Positions 24,641 through 35,160 of a DNA stretch of 48,785 bases are shown here, one piece after another. The DNA is from Cystobacter ferrugineus (GTDB lineage Bacteria; Myxococcota; Myxococcia; Myxococcales; Myxococcaceae). Made by a program: the position numbers and the translations under genes. The notes beneath the pieces are model-generated. The model ran no database searches. It was not told where the DNA came from and saw nothing but the letters and a program-made list of their open reading frames with translations. Numbering within the stretch: position 1 is the first letter of the stretch; every line of letters starts with the position of its first letter. The stretch lies in the NCBI RefSeq assembly GCF_001887355.1, contig NZ_MPIN01000031.1, forward strand, positions 1 through 48,785, given 5' to 3'.

Positions 24641-26086
24641 ATGACCGTTCCCGCCCCGCTGCCCCCATTTCCCGCCTCCACTGAACCCGTGCCCGACGGG
24701 GCTCCTCGCCAGCGGGGTCTGCCCGCGTGGGGTGTGGGGGTGGGGGCGGGGGTCGCGCTGTTGCCCGCGCTCCTCGCGGTGGCGCAGCTCGGGCGCATCC
24801 ACCCGGACGAGGTGTACCAGTTGTTGGAGCCGGCCTGGTTCCGGGCCCACGGGTATGGCGTCCTGGCGTGGGAGTGGCGCGTGGGTCTGCGCAACTGGGC
24901 CGCGCCCCTCGTGGCCTCGGGGCTCCTGCGCCTCGCCTCGGTGCTCGGCCTCATGCACCCACTGGCCTACCGGGCGCTGCTCGCCGTGCCCCAGGTGGCG
25001 CTGCACGGGTGGATGTTGTGGGCCGCGTACCGCTTCGCCGAGCGGCGCGTTGGTGCTCATGGCGGACTGCTCGCGATGCTCGCCGTGGGCCTCTATGGCC
25101 CGGTGCTCGTCTTCGCGGGCCGCACGCTGGGCGAGTCGCTCTCCGCTGCCTTCCTGGTGGTGGCCATGGAGGCGCTGGACCGTCCGGAGCGCTCCGCTCG
25201 CGCGGGCCTCGTGGGTGGAGCGGTGCTGGGACTGGCGGTGGTGGTGCGTTACGGCTCGGCGGTGATGGTGCTGATGGCGCTCGTCTGGCTGGTGGGGGCC
25301 CGGCGGTGGCGGACCCTCGCCTGGACCTGCCTCGCGGGAGGTGTCGTCGCCGTGGGCCTGGGGGTGCTCGACCACGTGACGTGGGGCCGACCCTTCCACT
25401 CGTTCCTGGCCTACGTCGACTTCAACGTCCTCTCGGGCCAGGCGGCGCGACAGTTCGGTGCCTCGCCTCCCTCCTTCTACCTGGGACCCTGGCTGCGCGG
25501 CCTGCCCGGGTGGATCTGGCTGGCAGTCCCCCTGGCCTGGGTGGCCTGGCGCCAGCGGCCCTCCCTGTCCCTGCCAGCACTGTGCGCGGTGGGCTACTTC
25601 GCCGCGCTCCTCTTCACCGCCCACAAGGAGGAGCGCTTCCTCTACCCGGGGCTGCTGCTGCTCGTGCTGGCCGCCGCCCCGGTGGCCGCGGGTTTCGTGG
25701 TGTCCCGTGAGGCGGCGGCCTGGCGGGCGGTGGGGGGCGCGCTGCTCCTGCTCACGGCGGTGGTGCCGGGCGGCTTCTTCCTCTCGGAGGACCTGCGCGG
25801 GGACCAGTTTCGCGCCATCGTCTCGGCCACCCGGGACGAGGGCACTCGGGGCCTGCTCATCGTCAACGAGGGGCTGTGGGGCGCCGGGGGCTTCTTCTAC
25901 ATCGGCAAGAACATCCCCTGGATGACGTGCGACTGGCCCCAGGACGCCAACTTCCAGCGGGCCATGCGGGACACGCGCTTCAACCGCGCCGTCACCTTCG
26001 AGGGCCGGGCACTCGCCGAGCTCCAGGCGGCGGGCTTCCGGGTGGTGGGGCGGGTGGGGCGCGAGACGATGCTCACCCGGCCCTGA
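24641..26086 (+). CDS. GT22 (Alg9/PIG-B-like) membrane glycosyltransferase
   Basis: 481 residues from ATG 24641; no good ribosome binding site separates this from nearby starts. About ten membrane segments. The first lumenal loop reads HPDEVYQLLEPAWFRAHGYG followed by LAWEWRVGLRNW, which is the H-x-D-E and WEW signature of GT22 mannosyltransferases. AHKEERFLYP near residue 330 is the second family motif. These enzymes use polyprenyl-phosphate sugars on the periplasmic side. It may act in cell-surface glycan or lipid synthesis. It is divergent from dnaX. Confidence 0.82.
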   Translation: MTVPAPLPPFPASTEPVPDGAPRQRGLPAWGVGVGAGVALLPALLAVAQLGRIHPDEVYQLLEPAWFRAHGYGVLAWEWRVGLRNWAAPLVASGLLRLASVLGLMHPLAYRALLAVPQVALHGWMLWAAYRFAERRVGAHGGLLAMLAVGLYGPVLVFAGRTLGESLSAAFLVVAMEALDRPERSARAGLVGGAVLGLAVVVRYGSAVMVLMALVWLVGARRWRTLAWTCLAGGVVAVGLGVLDHVTWGRPFHSFLAYVDFNVLSGQAARQFGASPPSFYLGPWLRGLPGWIWLAVPLAWVAWRQRPSLSLPALCAVGYFAALLFTAHKEERFLYPGLLLLVLAAAPVAAGFVVSREAAAWRAVGGALLLLTAVVPGGFFLSEDLRGDQFRAIVSATRDEGTRGLLIVNEGLWGAGGFFYIGKNIPWMTCDWPQDANFQRAMRDTRFNRAVTFEGRALAELQAAGFRVVGRVGRETMLTRP

Positions 26087-26107
26087 GGGGCGGCGAAGCG
26101 GGCGGCC

Positions 26108-26157
26108 AAAAAAAGAAGGAGCCGAACTCCCTGGGCAGGGAGCTCGGCTCCTTCACA
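26108..26157 (-). terminator. intrinsic terminator of the SRP RNA
   Basis: On the minus strand, GAAGGAGCCGAGCTCCCTG pairs with a nearly perfect complement ending in CGGCTCCTTC, followed by seven T. It ends the whole serS-to-ffs run and converges with the glycosyltransferase gene. Confidence 0.92.
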
Positions 26158-26162
26158 AGAAC

Positions 26163-26242
26163 GGCCGGGACACACGCGGAGGTGCGCTACCGTTGCTTCC
26201 TTCCGGACCTGGCGGGATTCACGTCCCCACGTTGTCCCGACC
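26163..26242 (-). ncRNA. ffs: signal recognition particle RNA (small bacterial type)
   Basis: The minus strand carries the universal SRP core, CCAGGTCCGGAAGGAAGCA, with the GGAA tetraloop and asymmetric loop. Flanking arms GGTCGGGACA and TGTCCCGGCC close the hairpin. The RNA binds Ffh and targets membrane proteins. Exact ends are estimated. It is followed by a strong terminator. Confidence 0.9.
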
Positions 26243-26267
26243 ACAAGCTCTTCAGCTACAACAACTA

Positions 26268-26354
26268 CGGAGAGGGTGGGATTCGAACCCACGATACCCT
26301 TTCAGATATACACGCGTTCCAGGCGTGCGCCTTCAACCGCTCGGCCACCTCTCC
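26268..26354 (-). tRNA. tRNA-Ser (anticodon GGA)
   Basis: 87 bases with acceptor GGAGAGG/CCTCTCC, discriminator G and a long variable arm. The anticodon loop reads CTGGAAC with the anticodon at 26318-26320. It is the last tRNA of the cluster, 25 bases before ffs. Confidence 0.95.
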
Positions 26355-26367
26355 ATGAGACTATCTG

Positions 26368-26454
26368 CGGAGAGCGTAGGATTCGAACCTACGATACCGT
26401 TCCCGGTATGCCTGATTTCGAGTCAGGTGCCTTCGACCACTCGGCCAGCTCTCC
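26368..26454 (-). tRNA. tRNA-Ser (anticodon CGA)
   Basis: 87 bases with acceptor GGAGAGC/GCTCTCC, discriminator G and a long variable arm typical of class II tRNA. Anticodon CGA at 26418-26420. It begins only five bases after the tadA stop codon. Confidence 0.95.
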
Positions 26455-26459
26455 AATAT

Positions 26460-26927
26460 TCACTTGTCGCGTTTCTTCGCGCGCAACCGCTCGAAGAAGT
26501 CCTTCAAAACCTGGCGGCTCTCGTCCGCCATGATGCCACTCGTGACCTGGAGCCGGTGATTGTGCCGGGGCTCCTCGGCCAGGTTGTAGAGCGAGCCAAC
26601 AGCGCCCGCCTTGGGATCCGGGGTTCCGAACACCAGCCGGGTGACCCGGGATTGAACCAGCGCTCCCGCGCACATCGCGCAGGGTTCCAACGTCACGTAC
26701 AGGGTGACACCGGAGAGCCGCCAGGCGTTCAAGGCCTTGGCCGCCGCGTCCATCGCGAAGATTTCCGCGTGCGCCAGGGGGTTGCGGTCGATCTCGCGCC
26801 GGTTGAAGCCCGTACCGATGACCTTGCCATCGTGGACCGCCACCGCGCCGACAGGAACTTCCCCGAGTCCAGCGGCTTCCCGCGCGAGCGCGAGTGCCTG
26901 CTGCATGAAAGCTTCGTCCAGACTCAT
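26460..26927 (-). CDS. tadA: tRNA adenosine(34) deaminase TadA
   Basis: 155 residues. Zinc deaminase motifs H53-A-E55 (NPLAHAEIFAM) and P82-C83-AM-C86 (TLEPCAMCAGAL) are complete, with the family's FGTPDPKAGAVGSLYNL. It converts A34 to inosine in tRNA-Arg(ACG). That tRNA gene lies 29 bases upstream on the same strand, so enzyme and substrate are likely made from one transcript. It is followed by two tRNA-Ser genes. Confidence 0.95.
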   Translation of the reverse strand: MSLDEAFMQQALALAREAAGLGEVPVGAVAVHDGKVIGTGFNRREIDRNPLAHAEIFAMDAAAKALNAWRLSGVTLYVTLEPCAMCAGALVQSRVTRLVFGTPDPKAGAVGSLYNLAEEPRHNHRLQVTSGIMADESRQVLKDFFERLRAKKRDK

Positions 26928-26956
26928 GGGAGGGGAAGAGGACCGAGGAAAGGTGG

Positions 26957-27030
26957 CGCTCCCTGGAGGATTCGAACCTCCGGCCTTCGGATTCGTAGTC
27001 CGACGCTCTATCCAGCTGAGCTAAGGGAGC
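26957..27030 (-). tRNA. tRNA-Arg (anticodon ACG)
   Basis: 74 bases with acceptor GCTCCCT/AGGGAGC, discriminator G, D arm GCTCAGCTGGATAGAGC and anticodon loop CTACGAA. Its A34 is the substrate of TadA, encoded next downstream. Confidence 0.95.
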
Positions 27031-27121
27031 TTGCCGTTTCCTTCGTACCGCTTCCTACAACCACTGCCGACCTACCACAACAACTTTTTTCCGCCTGCTT
27101 CTACAACCTTTTGATGAGTGG

Positions 27122-27208
27122 CGGAGAGAGAGGGATTCGAACCCTCGATACCCTTTCGAGTATGCAGGTTTAGCAAACCTGTGCCTTCAGCCTCTCGGCC
27201 ATCTCTCC
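27122..27208 (-). tRNA. tRNA-Ser (anticodon GCU)
   Basis: 87 bases with acceptor GGAGAGA/TCTCTCC, discriminator G and a long variable arm. Anticodon loop TTGCTAA reads AGC and AGU codons. Confidence 0.95.
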
Positions 27209-27246
27209 AGTGTGCCAGACCTGTCAAAGAACCACGGACAACAAAA

Positions 27247-27333
27247 CGGAGGAGGTAGGATTCGAACCTACGGGAAGCTTTCGCCACCTGCGGTTTTCAA
27301 GACCGCTGCCTTCAGCCGCTCGGCCACTCCTCC
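27247..27333 (-). tRNA. tRNA-Ser (anticodon UGA)
   Basis: 87 bases with acceptor GGAGGAG/CTCCTCC, discriminator G and a long variable arm. Anticodon loop CTTGAAA. It is the first tRNA after serS, 80 bases beyond its stop codon. Confidence 0.95.
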
Positions 27334-27413
27334 ACTTCGTGGAGCCGCGCGACCCACCGAACTGCGTGGGTCGCCCTTCTACAACATCCGACGCCCATTG
27401 CAACAACGTCTTT

Positions 27414-28784
<1,371 letters not shown>

Positions 28785-31700
28785 CTACTCGAGGAAGGTG
28801 ATCTCGTCCTCGATATCCTTGCGATCCTGCGCGTCGGGCTTGCGCGAGAGGTACTCGCGGAAGGCTTTGACGGCGTCCTTCCTCTTGCCCTTCTCCTTGT
28901 AGGCGTAGCCCAGGTGGTACCAGCCGTCGGCGTTGTCCGGCGCGATCGCGATGGCCTTGGTGTACCAGTCGATGGCCTTGCCGTACTGGTTCTGCTCGCC
29001 CCAGGCGCGGCCCAGCTTGTAGTAGAGGCCGGTGAGGCTCGGATCCGCCTTGAGGGCCTGCTCGTAGGAGCGGACGGCGTCACGCCAGTGCATGGCGGTG
29101 AAGTGCGCGTCTCCGATGGAGGCCAGGGTCTGGCTGCTCTTGGGGTTCACCTTGAGCGCCGCCTGGAAGGCCTTGAGGGCGTCGTCGACCTCGCTGCGTG
29201 CCAGATGGGCATGACCCAGGGCCTCGTAGGCCTCGATCCGCTTGGGATCCAGCTCGACGGTCTTCTTCCACGCCTCGATGGCCTCTCCGGGTTGCTTGGC
29301 GTCGCGGTAGATCAGGCCGAGGGCGAAGTGGTAATCGGCCCGCTTGGACGCGCGCTCCACGGCGGTCTTCATGCTCTCGATGGCCTTCTCGAACTCGCCA
29401 CGCTGGGCCTTCACCTGCGCGAGGTAGAAGTTCGCCTCGGCGTTGGAGGGCTCGAGCTTGAGCGCCTGCGTCAGGTTGCCCTCGGCCTCCTTGAAGCCCG
29501 CGTTGGCCTCGCTTTCCTTCTGGGCCTGCCGGGCGATGCCGCCCTTCTCGAGGTAGATGGCGCCCAGGCTGACGGCGAGGGCCACGTCGCGCGGATCCTG
29601 CTTCTTGGCCTGCTCCAACTCGGTGATGGCCTCGTCCAGCTTGCCCTGGCGCCACATCACCATGCCGCGCTGCAGCCGGCCCCCGGTGAGCGCGTGCGGC
29701 TCCAGCTCCATCGCCTTGTCGATCTCCTGCCGGGCCTTGTCCAGATCTCCGGCGAGCAGCGCCATGCGCGACAGCCCCAGGTGGGCCTCGGCCGACTGGG
29801 CGTCGAAGCCCACGGCACGCTCGAACTCCTCCAGGGCGCGCGCGGTGTCCCCCTCGGCGAGCGCCAGCTCTCCCAGGCCCACGTGCACCACGGCGGTCTC
29901 GGGCGCCTTGCTGGCGGCCTCCGTGAAGTTCGCCTTGGCCTGTTCCAGGCGGCGCATGCGCAGCTGGAGCCGGCCGAGCGCCACCTGGGCCTCGGTGAAC
30001 TGGGCGTTGGCCTTGAGGGCGCGCGTGTAGTTCTCCTCGGCGGCGCTGGTGCCGCCATAGGCCTCTTCGATGCGGCCGTGGAGGTACGCGAGGTGGGCAT
30101 TGTCCGGGAAGCGCTGGAGCGCCTCGGCCACCAGCGTCTTCGCCTCCTCCATCTTGCCGAGCTTCACCAGGAGCGAGGCATAGCCATCCGTCGCCTCGAG
30201 GTCCTCCGGCGCGGCCTTGGCCACCGTCTCGAAGAAGGGCAGGGCCTCCTCGAACTTGCGCTGGGCCTGGAGCACGTGCCCCAGGTAGCGCTTGCCCAGG
30301 AGGGACTCGGGATCCTTCTCCACGGCGATGCGCAGCTCCTGCTCGGCCTCCGGAATCTTGGCGAGCTGGAAGAGGGCGATGCCCTTGAGGGTGCGGGCGC
30401 GCGACAGCTCCGAGGCGCCCATGCCCTCCCCGAGCTTCTCGTCGAGCGCGCGCTCGGCGGCCTCCAGTCCCTTCTGGGGCGCCTGCTTGCGCAGCAGCAG
30501 CTCCACCGAGGCCAGCTCCACCGCGGAGATGATGTGCGAGGGGTCCGCCTTGAGCGCGGCCTCGTAGGCCTGGACCGCCTCGTCCGCCTTGCCCTCGTCC
30601 TGGTAGAGGTTGCCCAGGGCATGCTGGGCCTTGGCCAGCTCGGGCTGCTGCTCCACGACCTGCTGGAGCGTCGCGATGGCCTCCGCGTTGCTCTTCTTGG
30701 CCGCCTGGGCCTCGGCGAGCAGGAGCGCCACCTCCACGTCGCCCTTGTTGGCGTTGCCCAGGTGCCCGAGCGCCGCGTCCGGATCGCGCCGGCTCAGCGC
30801 CGCACCCGCCAGGTACTTGAGGAACTCGGGGTGGTGCTCGCCCATCAGCTCCAGGTTGCCCTGCTCTTCCTCGGACTGGCAGCGCGACAGCTCACCGCTG
30901 TTGGCGGCCGAGTAGCGGCGCTGCAGGTAGAAGACGGACTGGCACCAGAGCGCGCGGACCTCGGGGTACTCCTTGTTCGCGAGCACCCGGGCGGTGGCCT
31001 CGCGCGCCTGCGTATAGCCCTGGAGCGAGTCCTGCAGCAGCGCCTTGCGCGCGGCCTCCACGTCCGCGTGGCCCTCGTCCCCGGGCTTGATCTGCGCGGG
31101 GAAGAACTTCTTCATGCCGAAGACGCCGTAGCGCGTGGCGCCGAAGCTCAGCCCCGTGAGGACGACCACCGCTCCGGCCGCGACGGAGATCACCAGCGGC
31201 AGCCGCTTCTTCAGCTTGCCGAGGATGAGCTCCGCGCGCGAGGTGCTGTCCACCACGGAGACCTGGGCCATGCGGCCGCCATAGAGCTGGTTGATGCGCT
31301 CCATGTTGGCGGCGGTGTTGTTGCCCGCGGCCGGAGCGGCCTTGGCGCTGGACTCGGTGGCGGGCGCCGCGGCGGCGGCGGCCGCGGCCGGAGGAGACGC
31401 CGGGCCCTCCATCAGCTTCGCGATGGCCGTGGCGAACAGCGGCACCGTGCCGATGGGTGACCAGCCCTCTCCATCCGCGGAGACCTCCTCGTTGCCGAGG
31501 AGCTGGCCATCCTCGAGCATCTTGACGATCACGCCCTCTTCGAACGGGCCGAAGACCTTGCCCGAGCGGCGGCGCACCTGGAAGCGCCTGGCCTGGGGCC
31601 GGGCCTTGTTGGCGCTGCCCTTGGCCGCGTCGTCGATGAAGCTGAGCATCTCCAGGCCATCGGCCGCGCCCGTGGTGGGCGGCGGCGGCAGCGGCGCGGA

Positions 31701-32876
31701 GAGGTCCACCTCGAGGTCATCTCCGCCCGCCGGGGGAGGCGCGGTGGGGTCGAACTCGAGCGCGTCCGGAATGGACGCGGGCGCCGCCATGGGAGGCTCC
31801 GAGAAGTCGAGGCCCACGTCCATCGAAGCGGGCCCGGACACCATCGGCGCGGAGTAGTCCATGGCGGGCGCGTCGGCCGCGGGAGGTGGCAGGACGAAGG
31901 GGTCCTCCTCGACCGGGGCGGCGGCGTAGGGATCCTCGGCCGGCGGGGGCGGCAGGGCGAAGGGGTCCTCCTCGACCGGGGCGGCGGCGTAGGGATCCTC
32001 GGCCGGCGGGGGCGGCAGGGCGAAGGGGTCCTCCTCGACCGGGGCGGCGGCGTAGGGATCCGCGGCCGGAGGCGGCAGGGCGAAGGCGTCGTCGGCGCCC
32101 GCGGAGGCGAAAGCGTCGTCGGCCGCGGGGGGCGGTGGCAGGGCGAACGCATCCGCTCCGGGCGCGCTCCCGTACGCGCCGAAACCGTCATCCGCGGCGG
32201 CGTACGGATCCGAGGCCGGCGGAGGCGGAAGCGCGACGGGATCCTGGGCGTACGGGTCCTGGGCGTACGCGTACGGCTCCCCGGAGGCCGGCGGAGGCGG
32301 AAGGGCGACGGGATCCTGGGCGTACGGGTCCTGGGCGTACGCGTACGGGTCCCCGGAGGAAGCCGGAGGCGGAAGGGCGACGGGATCCTGGGCGTACGGA
32401 TCCTGGGCGTAGCCGAAGTCGGAGGCCCCGGGCAGCGGGACGGCGCCCGCCGAGCCGCTCAGGGACGGGTCCGAGCCGTACGCCGAAGAGGGCTCGGACG
32501 TGCTGACGTCGAAGTCACCCGTGGAGGGGGCGGGCAGCGGAACGGCGGCGGCCGCGGGCGGTGGCTGGTTGTCCCGGTAGGCGGCGGTGGGCAGCGGCAT
32601 GGACACCACGCGCGTGGTCTCCGGGTAGTCCTGCCGGGAGTAGTCGTTGGAGGCCGACGCACGCGGCTGGGGCGACGTGGGGGCGGGCAGCGGGACGGCC
32701 GCGGGCGCGCTGGGTCCGGGCAGCGGGATGGCGGCGGGAGTGGGAGGACGCGGCTCCTCGGCCTTGATGGGGAAGGTGTTCTGGCACCGCGCGCACTTGA
32801 GCTTCGCGCCACCCGGGGGGATCCGCTTGTCATCGATGTTGTAGTTCGTCTGGCAAGACGGGCACGAGACTTTCAT
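28785..32876 (-). CDS. zinc-ribbon, GYF and TPR membrane protein (GltI/GltJ-like modules)
   Basis: 1363 residues. Residues 1-37 are an MJ0042-type zinc ribbon (C5, C8, C28, C31; MKVSCPSCQTNYNIDD). Residues 40-420 are Pro/Ala/Asp-rich with two families of tandem repeats. About 429-485 is a GYF-like domain (RSGKVFGPFEEGVIVKMLED, then GWSPIGTVPLF). One membrane segment near 557-580 is followed by about twenty TPR units to the C-terminus. The zinc-ribbon plus GYF cytoplasmic head is known from GltJ/AgmX of the gliding machine, where it contacts MglA and AglZ. Here the outer part is TPR instead of TonB-like. A motility or envelope scaffold role is inference. Confidence 0.85.
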   Translation of the reverse strand: MKVSCPSCQTNYNIDDKRIPPGGAKLKCARCQNTFPIKAEEPRPPTPAAIPLPGPSAPAAVPLPAPTSPQPRASASNDYSRQDYPETTRVVSMPLPTAAYRDNQPPPAAAAVPLPAPSTGDFDVSTSEPSSAYGSDPSLSGSAGAVPLPGASDFGYAQDPYAQDPVALPPPASSGDPYAYAQDPYAQDPVALPPPPASGEPYAYAQDPYAQDPVALPPPPASDPYAAADDGFGAYGSAPGADAFALPPPPAADDAFASAGADDAFALPPPAADPYAAAPVEEDPFALPPPPAEDPYAAAPVEEDPFALPPPPAEDPYAAAPVEEDPFVLPPPAADAPAMDYSAPMVSGPASMDVGLDFSEPPMAAPASIPDALEFDPTAPPPAGGDDLEVDLSAPLPPPPTTGAADGLEMLSFIDDAAKGSANKARPQARRFQVRRRSGKVFGPFEEGVIVKMLEDGQLLGNEEVSADGEGWSPIGTVPLFATAIAKLMEGPASPPAAAAAAAAPATESSAKAAPAAGNNTAANMERINQLYGGRMAQVSVVDSTSRAELILGKLKKRLPLVISVAAGAVVVLTGLSFGATRYGVFGMKKFFPAQIKPGDEGHADVEAARKALLQDSLQGYTQAREATARVLANKEYPEVRALWCQSVFYLQRRYSAANSGELSRCQSEEEQGNLELMGEHHPEFLKYLAGAALSRRDPDAALGHLGNANKGDVEVALLLAEAQAAKKSNAEAIATLQQVVEQQPELAKAQHALGNLYQDEGKADEAVQAYEAALKADPSHIISAVELASVELLLRKQAPQKGLEAAERALDEKLGEGMGASELSRARTLKGIALFQLAKIPEAEQELRIAVEKDPESLLGKRYLGHVLQAQRKFEEALPFFETVAKAAPEDLEATDGYASLLVKLGKMEEAKTLVAEALQRFPDNAHLAYLHGRIEEAYGGTSAAEENYTRALKANAQFTEAQVALGRLQLRMRRLEQAKANFTEAASKAPETAVVHVGLGELALAEGDTARALEEFERAVGFDAQSAEAHLGLSRMALLAGDLDKARQEIDKAMELEPHALTGGRLQRGMVMWRQGKLDEAITELEQAKKQDPRDVALAVSLGAIYLEKGGIARQAQKESEANAGFKEAEGNLTQALKLEPSNAEANFYLAQVKAQRGEFEKAIESMKTAVERASKRADYHFALGLIYRDAKQPGEAIEAWKKTVELDPKRIEAYEALGHAHLARSEVDDALKAFQAALKVNPKSSQTLASIGDAHFTAMHWRDAVRSYEQALKADPSLTGLYYKLGRAWGEQNQYGKAIDWYTKAIAIAPDNADGWYHLGYAYKEKGKRKDAVKAFREYLSRKPDAQDRKDIEDEITFLE
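31890..32085. repeat. 63-bp coding tandem repeat, about three units
   Basis: Three nearly identical 63-base units encode the 21-residue repeat DPYAAAPVEEDPFALPPPPAE in the zinc-ribbon/TPR protein. The period is a multiple of three, so copy-number changes would keep the frame. Confidence 0.85.
32205..32420. repeat. about 72-bp coding tandem repeat, about three units
   Basis: Repeats encode DPYAYAQDPYAQDPVALP followed by a Pro-rich end, in three near-identical copies. They lie in the same disordered region as the 63-bp repeats. Confidence 0.85.
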
Positions 32877-33052
32877 GGGTTTCCTTCAGCGGGGGCCCTC
32901 GGACCTGAGCAGCCGGACTCACGCAGCGCGGGGCAGGTTACCAGAGGCGTTTTCCAGGCGGCAAAGAACGCGACGTCGGGCGGGTGGCGGAGGGGCAGGC
33001 GGGCAGAGGACCCCTTGATGTGGCGCGAGAGGGTGCTAGACCCCTGTCTTCC

Positions 33053-34366
33053 ATGCAACCCATCGTCATCCTGGGCGCGGGCCTCGCGGGGCTCTCGGCC
33101 GCGCACTTCCTGCAACATCCCTGGATCCTCGTCGAGAAGTCCGAGCGCGTCGGTGGGCTCATCAAGACCGAGGTGCTCGATGGATGCCTCTTCGATGCCA
33201 CCGGCCACTGGCTGCACCTGAGGGATCCGGAGATCAAGGAACTGGTGAATACCCGCTGGATGCCGGATCAGTTCGTGTCCATCCAGCGCAGGGCCGCCAT
33301 CTTCTCGCGCGGCGTGTTCACCCGCTTTCCCTACCAGGTGAACACCCACGGTCTGCCGCCCGAGGTGGTGGCGGAGAACCTCATAGGTTACGTGGAGGCC
33401 ATCTACGGCGAGAAGGGCCGGGAGCTGCGCGAGCGCGAGCCGCGCGATTTCGCCGAGTTCATCCTGCGCTACATGGGGGAGGGGTTCGCCAGGAACTTCA
33501 TGTTCCCCTACAACAAGAAGCTGTGGACGGTGGACCCCTCGGAGATGTCCGCCGCCTGGGTGGGGCGCTTCGTGCCCCGGCCCACCCTCAAGGAAGTCGT
33601 GGACGGGGCGCTGGGCGTGGGCAGTGACGCGCTCGGCTACAACGCCTCCTTCCTCTACCCGCGCGAGGGCGGCATCGAGAGCCTCGCCCGCGCCATGCTC
33701 TCCCACCTGCGCGGCGGCGAGCTGCGCGTGGGCACCGAGCCCACCGCCATCGACTGGAAGGCCCGGGTCGTCACCCTGTCCGACGGGCGCACGCTCGGCT
33801 ACTCGCAGCTCATCTCCTCCATCTCCCTGCCCGGGCTGGTGCGGTTGCTCGACAGGGGTGGGGCGCGCGTGCCCGACGAGGTGCTCGCCGCCGCCGGCCG
33901 GCTGCGGGCCACCACGGTCACCTACGTGTGCGTGGCGGCTCGGGGCAAGAACCGCCAGCCCTGGCATTGGATCTACCTGCCCGAGCCCGAGTTCCACGCG
34001 TACCGCATCGGCTCGCCCTCGGCGGTGTACGCGCCCCTGGCCCCCGCGGACACCGCCACCTTCTCCGTGGAGTACAGCCACCACGGCGAGCTCTCCCTGG
34101 AGCGCGCCGAGGCGCTCGCGGTGGAGGACCTGGTGCGCTCGCGGATGGTCCACTCGGCGGACGACCTGCTCTTCACTCGCGCCCGGGAAATCCCCCATGC
34201 CTACGTCATCTATGACGAGGCCTATGGGCCGGCCAAGGCGGAGATCCTCCGCTTCCTGGAGCACGCGGGCATCCTCCCCGCCGGGCGCTACGGCCAGTGG
34301 GAGTACTCCTCCATGGAGGACGCCATCCTCGCCGGACGCTCCTGCGCGCGACGGCTCAACGGTTGA
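33053..34366 (+). CDS. FAD-dependent amine-oxidase-like oxidoreductase
   Basis: 437 residues from ATG 33053. The N-terminus is a dinucleotide fold (VILGAGLAGLSAAHFL, then LVEKSERVGGLIKT). The middle (FMFPYNKKLWTVDPSEMSAAWVGR cut in two motifs: FMFPYNKKLWTVDP and MSAAWVGRFV) resembles UDP-galactopyranose mutase/protoporphyrinogen-oxidase-like proteins found in surface-sugar loci. The C-terminus closes the FAD site (GRYGQWEYSSMEDAILAGR). It is followed at 45 bases by a GT2 gene, so a role in sugar-nucleotide or polysaccharide chemistry is inferred. Confidence 0.82.
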   Translation: MQPIVILGAGLAGLSAAHFLQHPWILVEKSERVGGLIKTEVLDGCLFDATGHWLHLRDPEIKELVNTRWMPDQFVSIQRRAAIFSRGVFTRFPYQVNTHGLPPEVVAENLIGYVEAIYGEKGRELREREPRDFAEFILRYMGEGFARNFMFPYNKKLWTVDPSEMSAAWVGRFVPRPTLKEVVDGALGVGSDALGYNASFLYPREGGIESLARAMLSHLRGGELRVGTEPTAIDWKARVVTLSDGRTLGYSQLISSISLPGLVRLLDRGGARVPDEVLAAAGRLRATTVTYVCVAARGKNRQPWHWIYLPEPEFHAYRIGSPSAVYAPLAPADTATFSVEYSHHGELSLERAEALAVEDLVRSRMVHSADDLLFTRAREIPHAYVIYDEAYGPAKAEILRFLEHAGILPAGRYGQWEYSSMEDAILAGRSCARRLNG

Positions 34367-34410
34367 CGGTCGACGGACCCCCGGGGGCGTGCTACGTCGC
34401 TCGACCGCCC

Positions 34411-35121
34411 ATGGCCCCGTACCTCTCCATCGTCATTCCCGTCTACAACGAGGCATCCATCGTCGCCTCCGCCGCGGCGGAGCTCACCCAGGGCCTGGAT
34501 GCGCGCGGTTGGGACTACGAAATCATCTTCGCGGAGAATGGCTCGCGCGACGCCACGCCGCGCATCCTCCAGGAGATGTGCGAGCAGAACCCGCGGCTGC
34601 GCTGGTTCCACTCGGAGCGTCCCAACTACGGCGTGGCGCTCAAGGCGGGCATCCAGCAGGCGCGCGGCACCTACGTCTTCTGTGACGAGATCGATCTGTG
34701 CGACCTGAGCTTCTATGACGCCGCGCTGCCCCTGCTGGAGAAGGGGGGCGTGGACATGGTGGTGGGCTCCAAGGCCGCCAAGGGCGCGAGCGATGAGCGG
34801 CCCCTGGTGCGGCGGCTCGCCACGCGGGTGCACAACGGACTGTTGCGCGTGGTGCTGGACTTCCAGGGCACGGACACGCACGGCCTGAAGGCCTTCCGGC
34901 GCGAGGCGCTGCTGCCCGTGGTGGCGCAGTGCGTGGTGGACATGGACGTGTTCGCCAGCGAGTTCGTCATCCGCGCCTGGCGCCAGGGGCTGCGCGTGGT
35001 GGAGATCCCCATCAAGCTCCACGAGAAGCGCCAGCCCTCCATCCACCTCTTCAAGCGAGTGCCCAACGTGCTCAAGAACGTGGGCAAGCTCGTCTACGTC
35101 ATCCGCATCCGCGGCACCTGA
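34411..35121 (+). CDS. family 2 glycosyltransferase (DPM1/ArnC-like)
   Basis: 236 residues. GT-A fold: LSIVIPVYNEASIVASAAAE (5-24), FAENGSRDATP (40-50), CDEIDL (91-96) in the DxD position, then VHNGLLRVVLDF and GLKAFRREALLPVV. There is no C-terminal membrane pair, so it resembles soluble polyprenyl-phosphate sugar transferases. It lies between the FAD enzyme and a polysaccharide deacetylase. Confidence 0.85.
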   Translation: MAPYLSIVIPVYNEASIVASAAAELTQGLDARGWDYEIIFAENGSRDATPRILQEMCEQNPRLRWFHSERPNYGVALKAGIQQARGTYVFCDEIDLCDLSFYDAALPLLEKGGVDMVVGSKAAKGASDERPLVRRLATRVHNGLLRVVLDFQGTDTHGLKAFRREALLPVVAQCVVDMDVFASEFVIRAWRQGLRVVEIPIKLHEKRQPSIHLFKRVPNVLKNVGKLVYVIRIRGT

Positions 35122-35160
35122 CGCCCCGAGCATCCCCGAAGTCCCCAAGGAGGCACGCGC

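Noticed and set aside
31890-32420. Possible CRISPR array
   Set aside because: The repeats are contiguous without spacers, multiples of three, and encode a Pro/Ala repeat in a clear gene.
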